64,000 nucleotides of DNA from Parasphingorhabdus sp. (lineage in GTDB: Bacteria > Pseudomonadota > Alphaproteobacteria > Sphingomonadales > Sphingomonadaceae), in NCBI GenBank assembly GCA_030373505.1, contig JAUCYS010000013.1:35733-99732 (forward strand), in the 5' to 3' direction. The stretch's first letter is position 1; each line of letters opens with the position of its first letter. This document shows positions 36,775-45,938 of this stretch, piece after piece. The translations under genes were made by a program, and so were the position numbers. The notes below the pieces were generated by a model. That model was not told where the DNA came from and did no database searches. It worked only from the letters and a program-made list of their open reading frames with translations.

Positions 36775-37260
36775 ATGGCATCCGTCCGCACCGCCGCCTG
36801 GCTGGCCTTCCTGCTTCCTGCCGCCCTGCTTGGCGGTGCGCTGATCAGCCAATATGGTTTTGGCCTGTACCCGTGTGAAATGTGCATGTGGCAAAGATGG
36901 CCACATCTGGTCGCCATCCTGCTTGCGGCGGCGGCTCTGGCCTTTCGCAGGATCAGCATGGTCGTCCCGCTGGTCGTCGCTGCGGCCATCGCGATCCTGA
37001 TCAGTGGCCTGATTGGCGGTTTCCACGCCGGAGTCGAATATGACTGGTGGGAAGGTCTTACCTCCTGCTCGACCAATCTTCCGGCGGGCGGCGATCTGCT
37101 CGATTCGATCATGAACGCTCCTCTGGTGCGCTGTGATGTCGCGCCCTGGACCCTGTTCGGGATTTCTCTGGCGGGCTTCAATTTCCTCTTGTCAGTAAGC
37201 GGCGCGGCGCTCATCTTGTTGATGATAGCGACGAGACGAAAAGGAAGCGATCATGGGTGA
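36775..37260 (+). CDS. dsbB: Disulfide bond formation protein B
   Basis: DsbB passes electrons from DsbA to quinone. The 161-residue inner-membrane protein has four hydrophobic helices, the CxxC pair in LYPCEMCMWQRWPH, and a second periplasmic Cys pair in TSCSTNL and VRCDVAPW. It starts nine bases after ctpA and its end overlaps coq7 by eight bases. No DsbA gene is nearby. Confidence 0.93.
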   Translation: MASVRTAAWLAFLLPAALLGGALISQYGFGLYPCEMCMWQRWPHLVAILLAAAALAFRRISMVVPLVVAAAIAILISGLIGGFHAGVEYDWWEGLTSCSTNLPAGGDLLDSIMNAPLVRCDVAPWTLFGISLAGFNFLLSVSGAALILLMIATRRKGSDHG

Positions 37261-37792
37261 AACGAGACTGGGTCAGTCGCGGGCCGATATCGCGTCGATG
37301 ATCCGCGTCAACCAGGCGGGCGAATATGGAGCGGCGCAAATCTACAAGGGCCAGCTCGCGGTAATGGGTGATGATGCGCCGCACAGCAGCGCCATCCACC
37401 ATATGGCAGAGCAGGAGCAGCGCCATCTCGATGCTTTCGACCAGATGATCGCCGATCGCGGCGTGCGGCCCACGGCGCTGCAGCCCTTCTGGAAAATCGC
37501 CGGCTATGCGCTGGGCGCGACGACCGCAGCCATGGGGCCGCGAGCGGCGATGGCCTGCACGGCGGCGGTGGAAACCGAAATTGACCAGCATTATCGCGAA
37601 CAGCTGGATGCACTGGAATTAGAGGATGATCCGGAGCTGACCCGTATGATTGCGGAGTTTCGCGAAGAGGAACTGGAGCATAAGGCAACGGCAATCGCTT
37701 CGGGGGCGGAAGATGCCCCCGGCTATCCGGTGTTGAGTGCAGCCATTCGCCTGGGTTGCCGCGTGGCAATCGGGCTGTCGAAACGCATTTAG
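37253..37792 (+). CDS. coq7: 5-demethoxyubiquinone hydroxylase, di-iron (Coq7)
   Basis: Coq7 hydroxylates 5-demethoxyubiquinone, the penultimate step of ubiquinone synthesis. The 179-residue product has the carboxylate ligands of the di-iron site in RVNQAGEYGAAQIYKGQL, HMAEQEQRHLDAF, AVETEIDQHY and FREEELEHK. It overlaps dsbB by eight bases. UbiG, the methyltransferase of the next step, is encoded about 7 kb away. Confidence 0.95.
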   Translation: MGETRLGQSRADIASMIRVNQAGEYGAAQIYKGQLAVMGDDAPHSSAIHHMAEQEQRHLDAFDQMIADRGVRPTALQPFWKIAGYALGATTAAMGPRAAMACTAAVETEIDQHYREQLDALELEDDPELTRMIAEFREEELEHKATAIASGAEDAPGYPVLSAAIRLGCRVAIGLSKRI

Positions 37793-37846
37793 GAAGCGCA
37801 ACTCGCTTCAGCACCGGTTCAGCCCGGTGCGATCAAAGGAACGGTT

Positions 37847-38467
37847 ATGATGAAGAAATTTTTGCTTTCCGCTGCCGCGCTGTCCGGCGCTGGCCTGCTG
37901 GCTGTCCCGGCGCAAGCCCAGGACCAGCCGGGCGACCGCGTCAATCAGCTGGTGATTTACGGCGATGATCCTTGCCCGCCGAGCACCGATAACGAGATTG
38001 TCGTCTGCGCCCGCAAGGACGAGAACGAACGCTATCGCATTCCGGAAACCCTGCGGGGCGGCGAACTGGGCGAGGCCAAGAACCAGGCCTGGTCGGAACG
38101 CGTCAGATCCTATGAATATGTCGGAAAATCAGGCACAAGCAGCTGCTCGCCGGTCGGCGCAGGCGGTTTTACCGGATGCACACAGCAATTGCTGCGTCAG
38201 GCCTATGCCGAGCAGGGCATTGACGACACGGTCAACTGGGGCCAGCTGATCGAAGAGGAACGGCAGAAACGCCTTTCCCGGATCGATGCGGAAGCCGATG
38301 CGGTGGAAGAGCGCGTGCTGGAAATCGAGGCGGACCGCGCAGCGCGGGAAGAGGCAGCGGAAGCGGCCAGAGACCGGCTGGATGCAAAAGACGCGGATGA
38401 GAAGGCCGTGGATGATCTGGCGGTACCGCCGGGAGCGGACAAGACGCCCGGTCCCGACGGCAAATGA
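37847..38467 (+). CDS. Hypothetical exported protein
   Basis: The 206-residue product has a signal peptide (KKFLLSAAALSGAGLLAVPAQ, cleavage after AQA). The mature part has the conserved-looking segment NEIVVCARKDENERYRIPE and further cysteines in SSCSPVGAGGFTGC. It ends in a long charged helix (SRIDAEADAVEERVLEIEADR) and a Pro-rich tail. VVCARxxxERYRIP resembles a motif I associate with sphingomonad exported proteins, but no function is known. Its stop touches the stop of the convergent DUF885 gene. Confidence 0.8.
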   Translation: MMKKFLLSAAALSGAGLLAVPAQAQDQPGDRVNQLVIYGDDPCPPSTDNEIVVCARKDENERYRIPETLRGGELGEAKNQAWSERVRSYEYVGKSGTSSCSPVGAGGFTGCTQQLLRQAYAEQGIDDTVNWGQLIEEERQKRLSRIDAEADAVEERVLEIEADRAAREEAAEAARDRLDAKDADEKAVDDLAVPPGADKTPGPDGK

Positions 38468-40255
38468 TCAGCTAGCTTTTTTCGCTGCAATCCAGCGGTT
38501 TACCTGTGCCTCGAGCATATCGAGCGGCACCGCGCCCTGGCCCAGCACGACATCGTGAAATTCGCGCAGGTCGAACTTGTCACCCAGTTCGCTGGTCGCC
38601 TTGGTGCGCAGCTCGCGGATTTTCAGCTCACCCATCTTGTAGGCGAGAGCCTGGCCGGGCCAGCTGATATAGCGATTGACCTCGGCCTCGATATTGGCGG
38701 CGCTGAGTGCTGTATTGTCGGTCATGAAGTCGATCGCCTGCTGTTTGCTCCAGCCCTTGCTGTGGATGCCGGTGTCGACGACAAGCCGGCAGGCGCGCCA
38801 CATTTCGTAGGACAGGCGGCCCATATTCTTGGCCGGCGTGTCATAGAGTTCCATCTCGATGCCGAGCCGTTCCGAATAGAGGCCCCAGCCCTCGACAAAG
38901 GCGGTGAAGAACGCACCATATTTGCGGAAGTCGGGCATGTCGAGTTCCTGCTGGAGCGCGATCTGCTGGTGGTGGCCGGGCACTGCTTCGTGCACGCTGA
39001 GCGCGGGAATTTCCCAGAAGGGTCGCTGGTCCAGCTTTGACGTGTTGACATAATAGAAGCCGGCGATGCCGACATCGGGCGAGCCGGGATTATAATAGGC
39101 GGTGGTCGTGCCTTCGGCGGTCTCTGCCGGGATTTCCTTGATGCCATAGGGCAGTCTGGCCAGCATGCCGATGATCGAGGGCATCTTGCCATCGATCGTC
39201 TTGTTCACCCGAGCGACCTTTTCCATCAGCTCTTCCGGCGTCTTGGCATAATATTGCGGGTCGGTGCGCAGATGATCGATAAACGCCTCGCGCGTATCAT
39301 AGCCCGCCTCTTTCGAAACTTCGACCATCTCGGCGCGGATCCGCTTGACCTCGCTGAGACCGATATTGTGAATTTCGTCGGCGGTCTTGTCGGTGGTCGT
39401 CATCTGGCGAATGCGGAAATCATAATATTTCGCGCCGCCGGGCTGGGCCGAGATGCCGGGGGCCTTGGCGCATTTCGGGGCATAGTCCTTCACGTACCAG
39501 TCGAGATGCTTGCGCAGCGCCGGCGTGATGATCGTTTGAATTGTTTCCGCCGCTTCATCCGCCATGCTTGCGAACGTCGCTTCGTCGATCGTTTCAGGCC
39601 GCTTGCGGGTAAACGGCTGGAAGAAACGCGAATCCTTCGGGTCATCCGTCAGCAGACCGGAAATGCTGGTTTCATAGCCTTCCATCGAGACGCAGGGCTG
39701 GACATAGCCGCCGGCCAGCGCTTGGTTGGCGACGGCGATCGACTGGTCATTGATCTTGGCATATTGTTTCAGCCGGTTGATATAGGTCCGGTAATCCTGC
39801 GCGTTGCGGAACGGCAGGTTGTTCTGCATGCTGGCGAAATTCTGGTGCCAGCCGCCGCGGTTGGTGAAGTTGATCGTGCGCTGGCCATAGCTGTTCGCCT
39901 CGATCTCCTCGGCGAGCGTCCGGCGGAGGATGCCATAGTTGGTCTTGTCATCCTCGCTCAGCGCCCTGGTGTCGATCGCATCCAGCCGTTTCAGCCAGGC
40001 CCTGGCCTTTTCGACGCGCTTGTCTTCGGCCTCAAGGCTGGCATCGCTGACCCGCCCGACCGGATCTTCCACGCCGAGAGAGGACGCGAATTCCGGATAT
40101 TGCTCGAGCTGATAGGCCCAGTAATCGTCAATGATAGTGTGCAAGGCCTCGGCTTGCGGGGCAGTGCCATGCTGGGCCGCAGGGGCCTGGGCGTATACCG
40201 GCGCGGTGGCGAGCAGCGCGAGCGGCAGCAGCAGGGCAAATCTTGGTTTTGGCAT
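38468..40255 (-). CDS. DUF885 domain-containing protein (predicted exported peptidase)
   Basis: The 595-residue product has a Sec signal peptide (FALLLPLALLATAPVYAQ) and then a full DUF885 domain. The conserved metal-binding-like motif is VHEAVPGHHQQ (HExxxGHH), with Glu in AFVEGWGLYSERL downstream. DUF885 proteins are related to M32-like and other zinc peptidases; activity is predicted from the motif. It is convergent with the 37847 gene and separated from the PH-domain genes by a short gap. Confidence 0.9.
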   Translation of the reverse strand: MPKPRFALLLPLALLATAPVYAQAPAAQHGTAPQAEALHTIIDDYWAYQLEQYPEFASSLGVEDPVGRVSDASLEAEDKRVEKARAWLKRLDAIDTRALSEDDKTNYGILRRTLAEEIEANSYGQRTINFTNRGGWHQNFASMQNNLPFRNAQDYRTYINRLKQYAKINDQSIAVANQALAGGYVQPCVSMEGYETSISGLLTDDPKDSRFFQPFTRKRPETIDEATFASMADEAAETIQTIITPALRKHLDWYVKDYAPKCAKAPGISAQPGGAKYYDFRIRQMTTTDKTADEIHNIGLSEVKRIRAEMVEVSKEAGYDTREAFIDHLRTDPQYYAKTPEELMEKVARVNKTIDGKMPSIIGMLARLPYGIKEIPAETAEGTTTAYYNPGSPDVGIAGFYYVNTSKLDQRPFWEIPALSVHEAVPGHHQQIALQQELDMPDFRKYGAFFTAFVEGWGLYSERLGIEMELYDTPAKNMGRLSYEMWRACRLVVDTGIHSKGWSKQQAIDFMTDNTALSAANIEAEVNRYISWPGQALAYKMGELKIRELRTKATSELGDKFDLREFHDVVLGQGAVPLDMLEAQVNRWIAAKKAS

Positions 40256-40309
40256 TTTCTCTCTCCGGAAATATCTTTGGCAACTATCGAGGATATCTGG
40301 TGCCTTTAG

Positions 40310-41830
40310 TCAAGGATGATTTTGCCGGCCGATCAGCGCGTCTCGCAAGGTCGTTGCCCGGTTAAAATCAATGTCCCTGATCATCAACGGTCTCACGGCG
40401 CTTCCGCCCGCGATGCCGATCGTCACCGTGGCCAGATTCAGCGGATGGTCGAGCGGTGACTGGCTGACATCGACCGTCTGGATCTTGCGGCGCAGCAGCA
40501 TGGTGCACCGTCGCCGCCACCAGCCGGAGCGGACAAACAGCTGGCTTTCGGTCAGGGCATATTGATGATGGCGCCAGTTTAGAAACTGAATGCGCGCAAT
40601 GGGCAGCGCCAGCAGGATCAGCGCATAAAATCCCCGATGGACGAGAAATCCCGTGCCCAGGGCAATGGCAGCGAGCAGCAGCGAGATCAGAATCGCGTCG
40701 CGCCACCAGAAGGCAGGGCTGACTGGCTGAAAGTCGAGATCCGGCGCGGGTCGTCGAATGGCACATTGGTTAAGGATCGGGTCTATTTCCGGCAGCGTGG
40801 CGCAGGGCGCGACGCTGTGGTCGGTTTCGCCGCCGCTGTCGCCGGCCAGCGAAATGAATTTCAGATGATACCAGCCATAGCGCTCGCGCACCGGACCGGT
40901 CTGCAGCACCGCAGCCTGGACGCGGTGGATCGGCATGACCATGTCGGTCAGGGTGAACAGGCCGCGTCGCCGGCGGAATCCCGGCTGACCGCTGTCCACC
41001 CTGTCGAGGCGGAAGCCATAGTCACGGACAAAGGTGCGGACGATGCCGCTGATCAGGCCGACGGCGACCAGCGAGAGGATCGCGGCCAGGGCGCCGCCAA
41101 AACGCACCCAGGAACCAAGGCGATCGATGGTTTCCGCTTCCGGCAAGGCGTCGAGCCAGCGGCGCGGATCGAAAAAATCGTCCGGGAGCAGAAAATCCAA
41201 ATTCTGGGCAATGGCGCCCAGGACCGCGAGTAGCACGAAGGAAAAGTTGAACAGGCCGGCGATCAAGAGACGGCGATTGTCTATGGCAAACAGCGGCGGG
41301 CGATCATCGGCGACGGCGCTTGTCGGCGCTTCCCCGTCGCTGGCCTCCAAACCCGCCTTATAGTCGCGGATCGTGTCACGCAGGCTTTCTGCGTCGATCC
41401 GAGACAGCGCATCGAGCTGGCCATCTTCGCCGCCGCCGGAACCGGTTTCCAGCGCGACCGTGGCGAGTCCGAGCAGGCGGCTGATAAGCTTCTGTTCGAG
41501 ACTGACATCCTGAATCCGGTCGAACGGGATCGAGCGGTTGTTGCGGTTGAGCAGGCCGCTCCGGATCCGGATTTCCCTGGCGGTCACCTGATAGGTGAAG
41601 CGGGACCAGATCAGCGCGGTCACGCCGACGACCAGCGCGATCAGCACCGCAGTGGCGAGTCCGGTGTAGAGGAAATTCTGGTCGAACATGCTGAAATGCA
41701 GGACGAGGATCGCGACCAGATTCTGGCCGAGCGTGCCCGCCGATTTGAGGATGATGCTGAGCGGGTGCAGGTGCAGGTGCTGGAACGGGGCGCTATTGTC
41801 GGGCGCCGGGCTGGCGGAGACCTCGGTCAT
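40310..41830 (-). CDS. PH domain-containing membrane protein (YdbT-like)
   Basis: The 506-residue product has several hydrophobic helices and repeated bacterial PH (bPH_2) domains. One begins near YQVTAREIRIRSGLLNRNNRSIPF and RIQDVSLEQ, and the last near HQYALTESQLFVRSGWWRRR with IQTVDVSQSPLDHPL. The pair with the shorter gene upstream mirrors the YdbS/YdbT arrangement of Gram-positive bacteria. The role is unknown. Overlaps the 41827 gene by four bases, so they are co-translated. Confidence 0.88.
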   Translation of the reverse strand: MTEVSASPAPDNSAPFQHLHLHPLSIILKSAGTLGQNLVAILVLHFSMFDQNFLYTGLATAVLIALVVGVTALIWSRFTYQVTAREIRIRSGLLNRNNRSIPFDRIQDVSLEQKLISRLLGLATVALETGSGGGEDGQLDALSRIDAESLRDTIRDYKAGLEASDGEAPTSAVADDRPPLFAIDNRRLLIAGLFNFSFVLLAVLGAIAQNLDFLLPDDFFDPRRWLDALPEAETIDRLGSWVRFGGALAAILSLVAVGLISGIVRTFVRDYGFRLDRVDSGQPGFRRRRGLFTLTDMVMPIHRVQAAVLQTGPVRERYGWYHLKFISLAGDSGGETDHSVAPCATLPEIDPILNQCAIRRPAPDLDFQPVSPAFWWRDAILISLLLAAIALGTGFLVHRGFYALILLALPIARIQFLNWRHHQYALTESQLFVRSGWWRRRCTMLLRRKIQTVDVSQSPLDHPLNLATVTIGIAGGSAVRPLMIRDIDFNRATTLRDALIGRQNHP

Positions 41831-42372
41831 ATCATGTCTTGGCGGATATGGCTCTTGATCGTCTCGCGCATGGCCTCGGCATCTACGGTGGCGAGGCCGG
41901 GCAGGGTGACGATGCTGTTGTGAGTGCCGGCGGTGTGCACGATGAGGGTCGACAGGCCGAACAGACGCTGCAGCGGGCCCTGCGCGACATCGATATGCTG
42001 GATACGGTTGAACGGGACGATCGTGTCGGTCCGCCAGAGAAAGCCGCGTAGGACGCGGAGTTGCTCGTCGCCCATGTCATAGCCCCAGCGGCGGTAGATG
42101 CGGTGCGGGAGTACCAATATCTGCAGGAAGGCAAGGAGGGAGGCGGGAATCAGGACCAGACCGGGCGATGCCCCGAGCTGAACCCATAGCGCGATCTCGG
42201 CGACCAGAGCGAGGGCCAGCAGGACCAGCGACCGGATGATCATGCGGATCCGGATCAGGCTTTTCTGCGGCGGATGCAGCGGGGTAAGGCCCTGATTATA
42301 GGAGCTTATAGCGGCTGCTTCCGGCGCTTCGAGCGGATCGGAACTGGAAGAACTGGAAGCATGTTCGGTCAT
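41827..42372 (-). CDS. PH domain-containing protein (YdbS-like)
   Basis: The 181-residue product has two membrane helices (IIRSLVLLALALVAEIALWV and VLIPASLLAFLQILVLP) and one bacterial PH domain (YDMGDEQLRVLRGFLWRTDTIVPFNRIQHIDVAQGPLQRLFG). It forms a pair with the 506-residue protein that follows. The partner protein carries the same domain twice or more. Function unknown, probably a membrane complex. Confidence 0.88.
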   Translation of the reverse strand: MTEHASSSSSSDPLEAPEAAAISSYNQGLTPLHPPQKSLIRIRMIIRSLVLLALALVAEIALWVQLGASPGLVLIPASLLAFLQILVLPHRIYRRWGYDMGDEQLRVLRGFLWRTDTIVPFNRIQHIDVAQGPLQRLFGLSTLIVHTAGTHNSIVTLPGLATVDAEAMRETIKSHIRQDMI

Positions 42373-42419
42373 GTCCTGCCTATGCCCAAACTGTATTGGT
42401 TAGGCAAGACGGTTGACCG

Positions 42420-43427
42420 CTAGCGGGCCAGCGCGGTTTCCGCCTGTTCCACCAACGATTTGATAATTTCGGCCACGGATTCCTCCGCCTTGACCATGCC
42501 GACCGACTGTCCGGCCATGACACTTCCATACTCAATATCGCCATTTATTACCGCTTTTCGGAGCGCTCCTGCCCAGAAATGTTCAATTTGCAGCTGCGCT
42601 TCACCCATTTCTATCTCGCCGGAGTCGAGCAGCTTGGCGACCTCGATCTGCTTGCGGGTAAATTCCTCTGTGCCCTTGTTCTTGAGCGCGCGCACCGGGA
42701 TCACCGGCAGGCGGGGGTCGACCTGGACGCTGGTGATTGCGTCGCGGGCATTGCCGCGGATGAAGGCCTTCTTGAAATCGGGATGGGCGATCGATTCATG
42801 GGCGCAGACAAAACGGGTGCCGAGCTGGACGCCGCTGGCGCCCATTTCGAGATAGGCGGCGATCATCTCGCCGGTGCCGATACCGCCGGCAACGAAGACC
42901 GGCAGCTGCTCGGCGATTTCCGGCAAGATTTCCTGGGCGAGGACCGAGGTCGAGACCGGCCCGATATGACCGCCCGCTTCCATGCCCTCGATGACGATGG
43001 CGTCAACACCGGAGCGGAGGAATTTCTTGGCCAGCGACAGGGCCGGGGCGAAGCAGATCACTTTGGCACCGGTTTCCTTGATCGCTTCGAGACTGCCCTT
43101 GGGGGGAAGGCCGCCAGCCAGCACGACATGAGTCACGCCATGTTTGCCGCAGATCGCGATCAGCTCCATCAGATCGGGATGCATGGTGATCAGATTGACG
43201 CCGAACGGCTTGTCGGTGCGCTTCATCGTCTCGGCAATTTCCGTGTCGAGCAGGTCCGGCGTCATCGCGCCGCAGGCGATGACGCCAAAGCCGCCGGCGT
43301 TGGAAATCGCGCTGACCAGATTGCGCTCGGAGACCCAGGACATCGCCCCGCACATGATCGCGGTCTCGCAGCCGAGAAAGTCGGTGCCGCGTTGCATGAG
43401 ATGCTGGAGTGTGGATTGGGTCATCAT
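42420..43427 (-). CDS. Nitronate monooxygenase-like FMN protein
   Basis: The 335-residue product belongs to the 2-nitropropane dioxygenase / nitronate monooxygenase group, FMN TIM barrels that also include FabK-type enoyl reductases. It has GGFGVIACGAM near the N-terminus, VEGMEAGGHIGP for the flavin region, and FVAGGIGTGEMIAAYLEMGASGVQLGTRF for the phosphate-binding loop. It may oxidise nitronates or reduce enoyl thioesters; the family does not fix which. It lies downstream of lysC on the same strand, across a repeat-bearing gap. Confidence 0.9.
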   Translation of the reverse strand: MMTQSTLQHLMQRGTDFLGCETAIMCGAMSWVSERNLVSAISNAGGFGVIACGAMTPDLLDTEIAETMKRTDKPFGVNLITMHPDLMELIAICGKHGVTHVVLAGGLPPKGSLEAIKETGAKVICFAPALSLAKKFLRSGVDAIVIEGMEAGGHIGPVSTSVLAQEILPEIAEQLPVFVAGGIGTGEMIAAYLEMGASGVQLGTRFVCAHESIAHPDFKKAFIRGNARDAITSVQVDPRLPVIPVRALKNKGTEEFTRKQIEVAKLLDSGEIEMGEAQLQIEHFWAGALRKAVINGDIEYGSVMAGQSVGMVKAEESVAEIIKSLVEQAETALAR

Positions 43428-43441
43428 GTTTCTTTCTAAAG

Positions 43442-43526
43442 CCCTCGCCGCTTCAGCGGAGAGGGTTGGAAGAGAGGGCGGTCACCATGACTCCCCTCCC
43501 TTTGTCTCTCCCCCCAAGGGGAGGGA
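43442..43526. repeat. Paired intergenic hairpins between lysC and the flavoprotein gene
   Basis: Hairpin 1 (43442-43465) has CCCTC/GAGGG and CCGC/GCGG stems around a TTCA loop. Hairpin 2 (43505-43526) has CTCCCC/GGGGAG around CCAA. Both face an otherwise empty 105-bp gap; on the minus strand hairpin 1 is followed by CTTTAG. The GC-rich, repetitive look suggests a dispersed REP-like intergenic repeat, possibly doubling as a terminator or processing site. Confidence 0.6.
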
Positions 43527-43532
43527 AAATAG

Positions 43533-44801
43533 CTAGGCCGCATCCTCTGCGTCCAGTCCGTAAGCCGTGTGCAGCACGCGCAGCGCCAGTTCGGTATAAT
43601 CTTCCTCGATCAGCACGCTGACCTTGATTTCCGAGGTGGTGATCGCCTGGATATTGACGCCGCGCTCGGCCAGCGCCTTGAACATCGTCGCAGCGACGCC
43701 GGCGTGGCTCTTCATGCCGACGCCGACCACCGAGATTTTGGCGACATTGGTGTCGGGGATCAGGCGGTTGAAGCCGATCTTGCCCTTCGCCTCTTCCAGC
43801 ACCTGCATCGCCCGGTCGAGATCGACATTGGGGACAGTGAAGGTGACGTCGGTCTCGCCCTTCTCGCGGCCGACATTCTGGATGATCATGTCGACGTTGA
43901 TTGCGGCATCGGCCAGCGGCGCAAAAATCGTCGCCACCGCGCCGGGCTTGTCGGGCACGCGGGTCAGGGTGATCTTCGCTTCATTCTTGTCATGGGCGAT
44001 GCCGGTGATCAGCTGCCGTTCCATATCCTCAATCTCCATTTCATCTTCGCCAACGATCATCGTGCCGGGCAGGTCGTCGGCGGTCCAGTTGGTATTTTCA
44101 TCGGTGAAGGAGGACAATACCTGGATGCGGACGCCTTCCTTCATCGCCAGCCCGACCGAGCGGGTCTGCAATACTTTCGCGCCGACGCTGGCCAGTTCGA
44201 GCATTTCCTCGAAGGTCACCTTGTTGAGCTTGCGCGCCCGGGTGACGATGCGCGGGTCGGTGGTGTAGACGCCGTCGACATCGGTGTAGATATCGCAGCG
44301 ATCGGCCTTGACCGCAGCAGCAATGGCAACCGCGCTGGTATCGGACCCGCCGCGTCCCAGGGTGGTGACCCGGCCGTCTTCGCTGAGTCCCTGAAAGCCG
44401 GGAATGATCGCGATCTCCCCGCTTTGCATGGCGGCGGTCAGCGCCTCTCCGTCGATCGAATCGATCCGTGCCTTGCTGTGCGCCTCGACCGTGCGGATCG
44501 GCATCTGCCAGCCGAGCCAGCTGCGCGCCTTGGCGCCCAGCGACTGCAGGGCAATAGCGAGCAGGCCGGAGGTGACCTGTTCGCCGGATGCGACGACCAC
44601 GTCATATTCGGCCGGATCGTAAAGCGAGCTCGCTTCGCGGCAGAAGTTGACCAGCCGGTCGGTATCGCCGGCCATGGCGGAAACCACCACCGCGACTTCG
44701 TGGCCGGCGTCGGCCTGTTGCTTGACGATCTGCGCCACCCGGCGGATACGGTCGATTCCGGCCATCGAGGTGCCGCCGAATTTCATCACTATACGTGCCA
44801 T
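43533..44801 (-). CDS. lysC: Aspartate kinase
   Basis: Aspartokinase phosphorylates aspartate at the start of the lysine, methionine and threonine pathway. The 422-residue product opens MARIVMKFGGTSMAGIDRI, with the catalytic KFGGTS, and has two C-terminal ACT domains (KITLTRVPDKPGAVATIF and ISVVGVGMKSHAGVAATMF), so feedback control by an amino acid is likely. I used the ATG at 44801; upstream frame to 44882 has no homology. It is divergent from ubiG. Confidence 0.96.
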   Translation of the reverse strand: MARIVMKFGGTSMAGIDRIRRVAQIVKQQADAGHEVAVVVSAMAGDTDRLVNFCREASSLYDPAEYDVVVASGEQVTSGLLAIALQSLGAKARSWLGWQMPIRTVEAHSKARIDSIDGEALTAAMQSGEIAIIPGFQGLSEDGRVTTLGRGGSDTSAVAIAAAVKADRCDIYTDVDGVYTTDPRIVTRARKLNKVTFEEMLELASVGAKVLQTRSVGLAMKEGVRIQVLSSFTDENTNWTADDLPGTMIVGEDEMEIEDMERQLITGIAHDKNEAKITLTRVPDKPGAVATIFAPLADAAINVDMIIQNVGREKGETDVTFTVPNVDLDRAMQVLEEAKGKIGFNRLIPDTNVAKISVVGVGMKSHAGVAATMFKALAERGVNIQAITTSEIKVSVLIEEDYTELALRVLHTAYGLDAEDAA

Positions 44802-44869
44802 GCTGCTGTTGGATAAACTTTCGTTAAAAAGGGCCTGAACAGGATTGAAAAGCCTGATAAAGAGGGGAC

Positions 44870-45601
44870 ATGACAAAGGCAAGTAGCAGCACGATCAAGC
44901 CCGAAGAAGCCGCGCATTTTGGCGCGCTCGCAGCCGACTGGTGGGACCCGAGGGGATCATCGGCGATGCTCCACCGGCTCAATCCGGTGCGGCTTTCCTA
45001 TATCAGGGACGCGATCGACCTGCATTTCCATTGCGACAGCAGCCTGCTGAAACCGCTCGCCGGCAAGCGGGCGCTGGATGTCGGCTGCGGTGCGGGCCTG
45101 CTCTGCGAGCCGCTGGCCCGGCTGGGCGCTAGCGTGACCGGGCTCGATGCGGCACCGGAGAATATCGCGGCGGCGAAGGCGCATGCCGAGCCGCAGGGGC
45201 TGGCTATCGATTATCGCAACGAGGCGATCGAGGATTTCGCCGGGCGAGACTTTGATCTGGTTACCTCGCTGGAGGTGATCGAACATGTCGACGACCCCCG
45301 GGGTTTTGTCGCCGGGCTGGCCCGGGCGATGGCGGATGACGGCCTGATGATTCTCTCCACCCCCAATCGCACCGCCCTGTCGAAACTGATGCTGGTGGAA
45401 CTGGCCGAGCGGACCGGCCGGGTTCCGCGCGGGACGCATCATCACGAGCAGTTTATCACCCCGGAAGAGCTGGAAAAAATGCTGGGCGAAGCGGGTCTGC
45501 AGGTGATCGACACCAGCGGCCTGTCCTACAGTCCGGCAAGCGGCTTTTCCGTGTCCGACAATGTGGCGCTCAACTATCTGATGACGGTGGTCCGGGCTTG
45601 A
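44870..45601 (+). CDS. ubiG: Ubiquinone biosynthesis O-methyltransferase
   Basis: UbiG performs the two O-methylation steps of ubiquinone synthesis with S-adenosylmethionine. The 243-residue product has WWDPRGSSAMLHRLNPVRL near the start, the SAM motif LDVGCGAGLLCEPL, and the conserved HHHEQFITPEEL near the C-terminus. The ATG precedes the divergent lysC start. Its stop codon overlaps the ATG of a decayed GNAT gene (TGATG). Confidence 0.96.
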   Translation: MTKASSSTIKPEEAAHFGALAADWWDPRGSSAMLHRLNPVRLSYIRDAIDLHFHCDSSLLKPLAGKRALDVGCGAGLLCEPLARLGASVTGLDAAPENIAAAKAHAEPQGLAIDYRNEAIEDFAGRDFDLVTSLEVIEHVDDPRGFVAGLARAMADDGLMILSTPNRTALSKLMLVELAERTGRVPRGTHHHEQFITPEELEKMLGEAGLQVIDTSGLSYSPASGFSVSDNVALNYLMTVVRA

Positions 45602-45835
45602 TGATCCGTGTCCGGCCCTGGCCGGTTGCTGACCGAGCACCGATTGCAGAAAATCGCCAGGGATGGCGGCTATAGCGAAGCGGACCTGTCCACCACGCCC
45701 GCGATCGCTCCCTTTTTCGCGAAATTCGGATTTGTGCAGACCGGCTTTGAAAAAGATGGTGTTGCACCCGGTATGGACAAGGTGCTGATGAGCAAGACAT
45801 TTTCGGGCGACGCCCCGGACCCTTCCCAATATTGA
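45601..45835 (+). pseudogene. Remnant of a GNAT N-acetyltransferase
   Basis: An ATG overlapping the ubiG stop reads MIRVR, like many GNAT N-termini. The only recognisable remainder is in another frame from about 45610: GRLLTEHRLQKIARDGGYSE, then STTPAIAPFFAKFGFVQTG and GMDKVLMSK. This is the C-terminal half of a GNAT fold; the middle is missing and the halves are out of frame. A short expressed protein of 75 residues starting at 45608 is also possible. The following 100 bp to the next gene hold nothing that I can support. Confidence 0.5.
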
Positions 45836-45938
45836 CGCACATAGCAAACGGTTGCCGAGGCGAAGCCATGCGGGAAAAACGGATTGCCACGGCGGTCGCT
45901 CGATTGGCCGAGGGCACGGACCGCAACTGGAAATATCG

